Source: Desulfuromonadaceae bacterium UBA2294 (lineage in GTDB: Bacteria > Desulfobacterota > Desulfuromonadia > Desulfuromonadales > UBA2294). From it: a DNA stretch of 32,460 nucleotides. Shown here piece by piece: positions 30,627 through 32,460 of this stretch. The notes under the pieces were generated by a model, which was not told where the DNA came from, made no database searches, and saw only the letters and a list, made by a program, of their open reading frames with translations. The position numbers and the translations under genes are program-made. The stretch is from NCBI GenBank assembly GCA_002345625.1, contig DDWE01000118.1, positions 2,263-34,722 on the forward strand, in the 5' to 3' direction. Every line of letters starts with the position of its first letter. Within the stretch, counting starts at the first letter, position 1.

Positions 30627-31004
30627 TTAACTGTTGCGCAGTCGCTCCAGATCTTCCGGGCTCAAATAAAGGGTCTCGTTGGCATTGACCTTCTTCTTCT
30701 CCGGATGATCCTTGGCCTCCTCGATAAAGACCAGGGTGTGCTTGCCGATGGTGATCTTGTCGTTGTGGGAGAGCGCCGCTTTCCAGGTGACAAAGGCACC
30801 ATTGAGGTAGGTGCCGTTGGTGCTCTTTTTGTCTTCAACATAGAACGGATAATCCTGCCGGTAGATCTCGGCATGACAGCGCGAAACAGCAGGATTCTCG
30901 AGCTGAATGTCGTTCTCTGCCTCGCGACCGACCTTCACCCCCTGCGGGCCGATCTGCACCTCTTTCAGCACTTTATCCCTGAGCATCACAATCAGCTTGG
31001 CCAT
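30627..31004 (-). CDS. FHA-domain protein
   Basis: Phosphothreonine-binding FHA protein of 125 aa. Conserved residues are GR (26-27), S41 and H44 in SRCHAEI, and N63-G-T and N68 in STNGTYLNG. A short charged tail ends in LYLSPEDLERLRNS. Single-domain FHA proteins act as adapters for Ser/Thr kinase signalling; none is in the window. ATG 31004 has AGGAG 6 bases ahead; an earlier frame start at 31046 lacks a ribosome site. Confidence 0.92.
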   Translation of the reverse strand: MAKLIVMLRDKVLKEVQIGPQGVKVGREAENDIQLENPAVSRCHAEIYRQDYPFYVEDKKSTNGTYLNGAFVTWKAALSHNDKITIGKHTLVFIEEAKDHPEKKKVNANETLYLSPEDLERLRNS

Positions 31005-31101
31005 GTAATTCTCCTGTGCAGAACGGCCTGTCGGCACGGAAAGCATCTGCCCGGCAGGCCGTCAGTCGTCTCGTCACCGCCGCATGAACCGACGGAAGTG
31101 T

Positions 31102-31536
31102 TCAGCTACGTCCGCCGCGCGACGGACCGGGACGCCCCGGCGGTTTACTGCCCGACTTCCCGGCCGGCTTCGCACCCGGCTTACCGGTCGGCTTACTGCC
31201 GAATTTGCCAGCCGGTTTCGCGCCGAATTTGTTTCCCGGTTTACTTCCCGGCTTGGCGCTGCGCGGTGCCGGAGCGCTGCCGACAGGCTGCTGCGGGCGG
31301 GCAATACTGACGCCGATCAGGCGGTTGTTGACCCAGGCGCCATCGAGAAGCTCAATCGCCTCTTTCGCCTGCGCCTCCGTCGCCATTTTCACATAGGCGC
31401 TGCCACAAAAGTCCCCACTGCGGGGATCCTTGACCAGATGGATGTAGGAGACCTTGCCGGCGACCGCAAACAGCGTGCGCAGCTCTTCCTCACCCGTCGC
31501 GTCAGTGAGATTCTTAACGTACAGATCCTTGCTCAT
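31102..31536 (-). CDS. RRM RNA-binding protein with repetitive basic tail
   Basis: Protein of 144 aa. Residues 1-80 are an RNA recognition motif: RNP2 LYVKNL at 5-10 and RNP1 GDFCGSAYVK at 41-50. The tail (about 92-144) is low complexity, built of K-x-G/P units such as KPGSKPG, KFGAKPAG, KPTGKPG and KPPGRPG, ending RGGRS; it is strongly positive and probably disordered, as in cyanobacterial and deltaproteobacterial Rbp-type proteins. Likely role is RNA binding or chaperoning, for example in cold or stress. The repetitive tail may vary in copy number between strains. Confidence 0.92.
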   Translation of the reverse strand: MSKDLYVKNLTDATGEEELRTLFAVAGKVSYIHLVKDPRSGDFCGSAYVKMATEAQAKEAIELLDGAWVNNRLIGVSIARPQQPVGSAPAPRSAKPGSKPGNKFGAKPAGKFGSKPTGKPGAKPAGKSGSKPPGRPGPSRGGRS

Positions 31537-31601
31537 AAATACTCTCCACGACGCTCAACAGGAATAAAGTTCTGATCTTAACACGTTGACACCCCCCCCA
31601 A

Positions 31602-31720
31602 GGCGGATCAAACGGCTTCGGATGCAAGGCGCCCGCCGGCCAAGGAGTGAGGCGTAGCGATAGCTACGTCGCAGCGACGCGGACCAGGGGAACGCAGCAG
31701 ACGGAGATGTTTCATCCGCC
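31602..31720. repeat. 119-bp palindromic dispersed element (MITE-like)
   Basis: The ends are imperfect inverted repeats: GGCGGATCAAACGGCTTCGG at 31602 and, on the minus strand from 31720, GGCGGATGAAACATCTCCGT. A central palindrome CGTAGC-GATA-GCTACG and the phrase AACGCAGCAGACGGAGA recall a non-coding element seen in many copies in related genomes. It ends one base from the stop codon of the Dabb gene. Confidence 0.65.
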
Positions 31721-31721
31721 T

Positions 31722-32012
31722 CTAGCAGACGAAGTCGACGGCGACAACTCCGCTGCATATCTGCTTGACATGCGCCACCACCTTCTGGTGGTCGGGATGC
31801 ACCTGATAACGCTGCATCGCTTCGAGATCGTCGAACAGCGACACCAGGCCGAAATCGTAGGAGCGCTCCGAGCCGATGACATCACGGCCGAAAACAAATT
31901 CACGGATCTCGTCGATGATCTCCGGCAGGGCACCGAGCCCTTCGGCAAGCTGGTCGACCTGATCTTCAGTAATCTCGGGCTTGAACTTGAACAGAACAAT
32001 ATGCTTGAGCAT
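31722..32012 (-). CDS. Dabb (stress-responsive A/B barrel) protein
   Basis: Small protein of 96 aa of the stress-responsive A/B barrel family: MLKHIVLFKFKPEI at the start, LPEIIDEIREFVFGRDV in the middle, and YQVHPDHQKVVAHVKQ near the end. These dimeric ferredoxin-like proteins have varied or unknown roles. ATG 32012 has AGGAGAG 7 bases ahead and matches the usual family start; an upstream ATG at 32036 would add eight atypical residues. The 119-bp repeat lies directly after the stop. Confidence 0.9.
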   Translation of the reverse strand: MLKHIVLFKFKPEITEDQVDQLAEGLGALPEIIDEIREFVFGRDVIGSERSYDFGLVSLFDDLEAMQRYQVHPDHQKVVAHVKQICSGVVAVDFVC

Positions 32013-32119
32013 GGGCACTCTCTCCTTGCAGAACATAAGAATTCGGTCGCGAGCGACCGGCTGTTGCCGGGCAATTTACCGCGGTAACCAAGGGGGGAGC
32101 AAGCACTAAATGGGGAGCA

Positions 32120-32460
32120 TCAGCTCGGGGAGGGGAGCAGACCGGAGAGTTGCAGGAAGTTGAGGAACAGTCGTTGCCAATGTGTGCCGTATAGAGCCCG
32201 CGCCGCCGCAAAATCATACTGTAACGCGACAGAGTCCGTTTCATCGCGACTCCAGTCACGAATCACAGCCGCATCAACTTCGGGGTGAAACTGTAATCCA
32301 TATGCCTGCCGGTAGCGAAACGCCTGTACCGGGCAGACCGGGGACGTCGCGAGACAGGTCGCAGACGGCGGCAAATTGAAACTGTCATGATGCCATTGCA
32401 GCACCGGTAAGGGTGTTGGCAGACCGGCAAACAGAGGATCGCCCTGCCCGTCGGTCGTCA
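32120..32460 (-). CDS. Class I glutamine amidotransferase-like protein, partial
   Basis: The C-terminal end of a GMP-synthase-like class I glutamine amidotransferase; the N-terminal part, with the nucleophile Cys, lies beyond the window. Visible are DPLFAGLP, VLQWHHDSFNLPP, the oxidised-looking QAFRYRQAYGLQFHPEVD block with the catalytic His-x-Glu, and a helical end (HWQRLFLNFLQLSG). Such stand-alone domains often act on gamma-glutamyl compounds, for example in polyamine breakdown, rather than as amidotransferases. The frame is open to base 32460. Confidence 0.88.
   Translation of the reverse strand, partial: TTDGQGDPLFAGLPTPLPVLQWHHDSFNLPPSATCLATSPVCPVQAFRYRQAYGLQFHPEVDAAVIRDWSRDETDSVALQYDFAAARALYGTHWQRLFLNFLQLSGLLPSPS

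Overview
The window is GC-rich bacterial DNA with densely packed genes on both strands. It holds a partial molybdenum nitrogenase maturation cluster (nifV, nifE, nifN, a NifU-NifQ fusion, cowN, a NifO/ArsC-like gene). It also holds two sigma54-type promoters, a probable selenocysteine protein, several two-component systems and a hemerythrin. This mix best fits an anaerobic or microaerobic diazotroph of the Desulfuromonadia (Geobacter/Desulfuromonas/Pelobacter relatives). That placement is inference from gene content and style; no rRNA or tRNA gene is present.

Layout. 1-7.2 kb: a dispersed repeat, a PhoR-type sensor kinase, a DUF3750 lipoprotein, a Gate-domain membrane protein, a sensor kinase with two periplasmic solute-binding domains, and a small unknown protein. 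7.2-9.0 kb: a palindromic repeat, a thioredoxin-fold protein read through an in-frame TGA (probable Sec), and a toxin-antitoxin pair bordered on both sides by REP-like sequences. 8.9-12.95 kb: a visibly AT-richer, defence-island-like block on the minus strand: a TIR protein, an NA37/YejK-like protein overlapping an unknown membrane protein, and a type III DNA methyltransferase cut short by a REP pair. 13-16.5 kb: a YkgJ-type cysteine protein, a nucleotidyltransferase plus small partner pair, and a two-gene ABC-2 exporter. 16.5-18.8 kb: a small unknown gene with promoter and terminator, more of the dispersed repeat, a short RlmN/Cfr-like radical SAM enzyme ending in a heptamer tandem repeat, and a GNAT acetyltransferase.

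18.8-29.5 kb is the nitrogen-fixation section, split in two. nifV is on the minus strand. nifE-nifN-nifU/Q-cowN-nifO-like-trmO run on the plus strand. Between them lie a QseBC/PmrAB-like two-component system and a divergent LTA-synthase-like sulfatase. Both nif transcription units have a -24/-12 promoter, and both carry the same 17-bp palindrome TGCCT-N7-AGGCA, centred about 86 and 108 bp upstream of the predicted starts. NifV makes homocitrate, NifEN is the cofactor scaffold, the NifQ domain supplies Mo, and CowN protects the enzyme from CO. nifHDK and nifB are not in the window.

29.6-32.46 kb holds a bacteriohemerythrin, then on the minus strand a gamma-glutamylcyclotransferase-like protein, an FHA protein, an RRM RNA-binding protein with a repetitive basic tail, a Dabb protein, and a class I glutamine amidotransferase cut by the window end.

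The points most worth a second look are the shared palindrome in front of the two nif promoters, the terminator and small ORF in the nifV leader, the Sec-containing Prx-like gene, the NifU-NifQ fusion lacking one scaffold cysteine, the uncharacterised NA37 + membrane protein pair, and the REP pair that supplies the end of one gene and the start of another.
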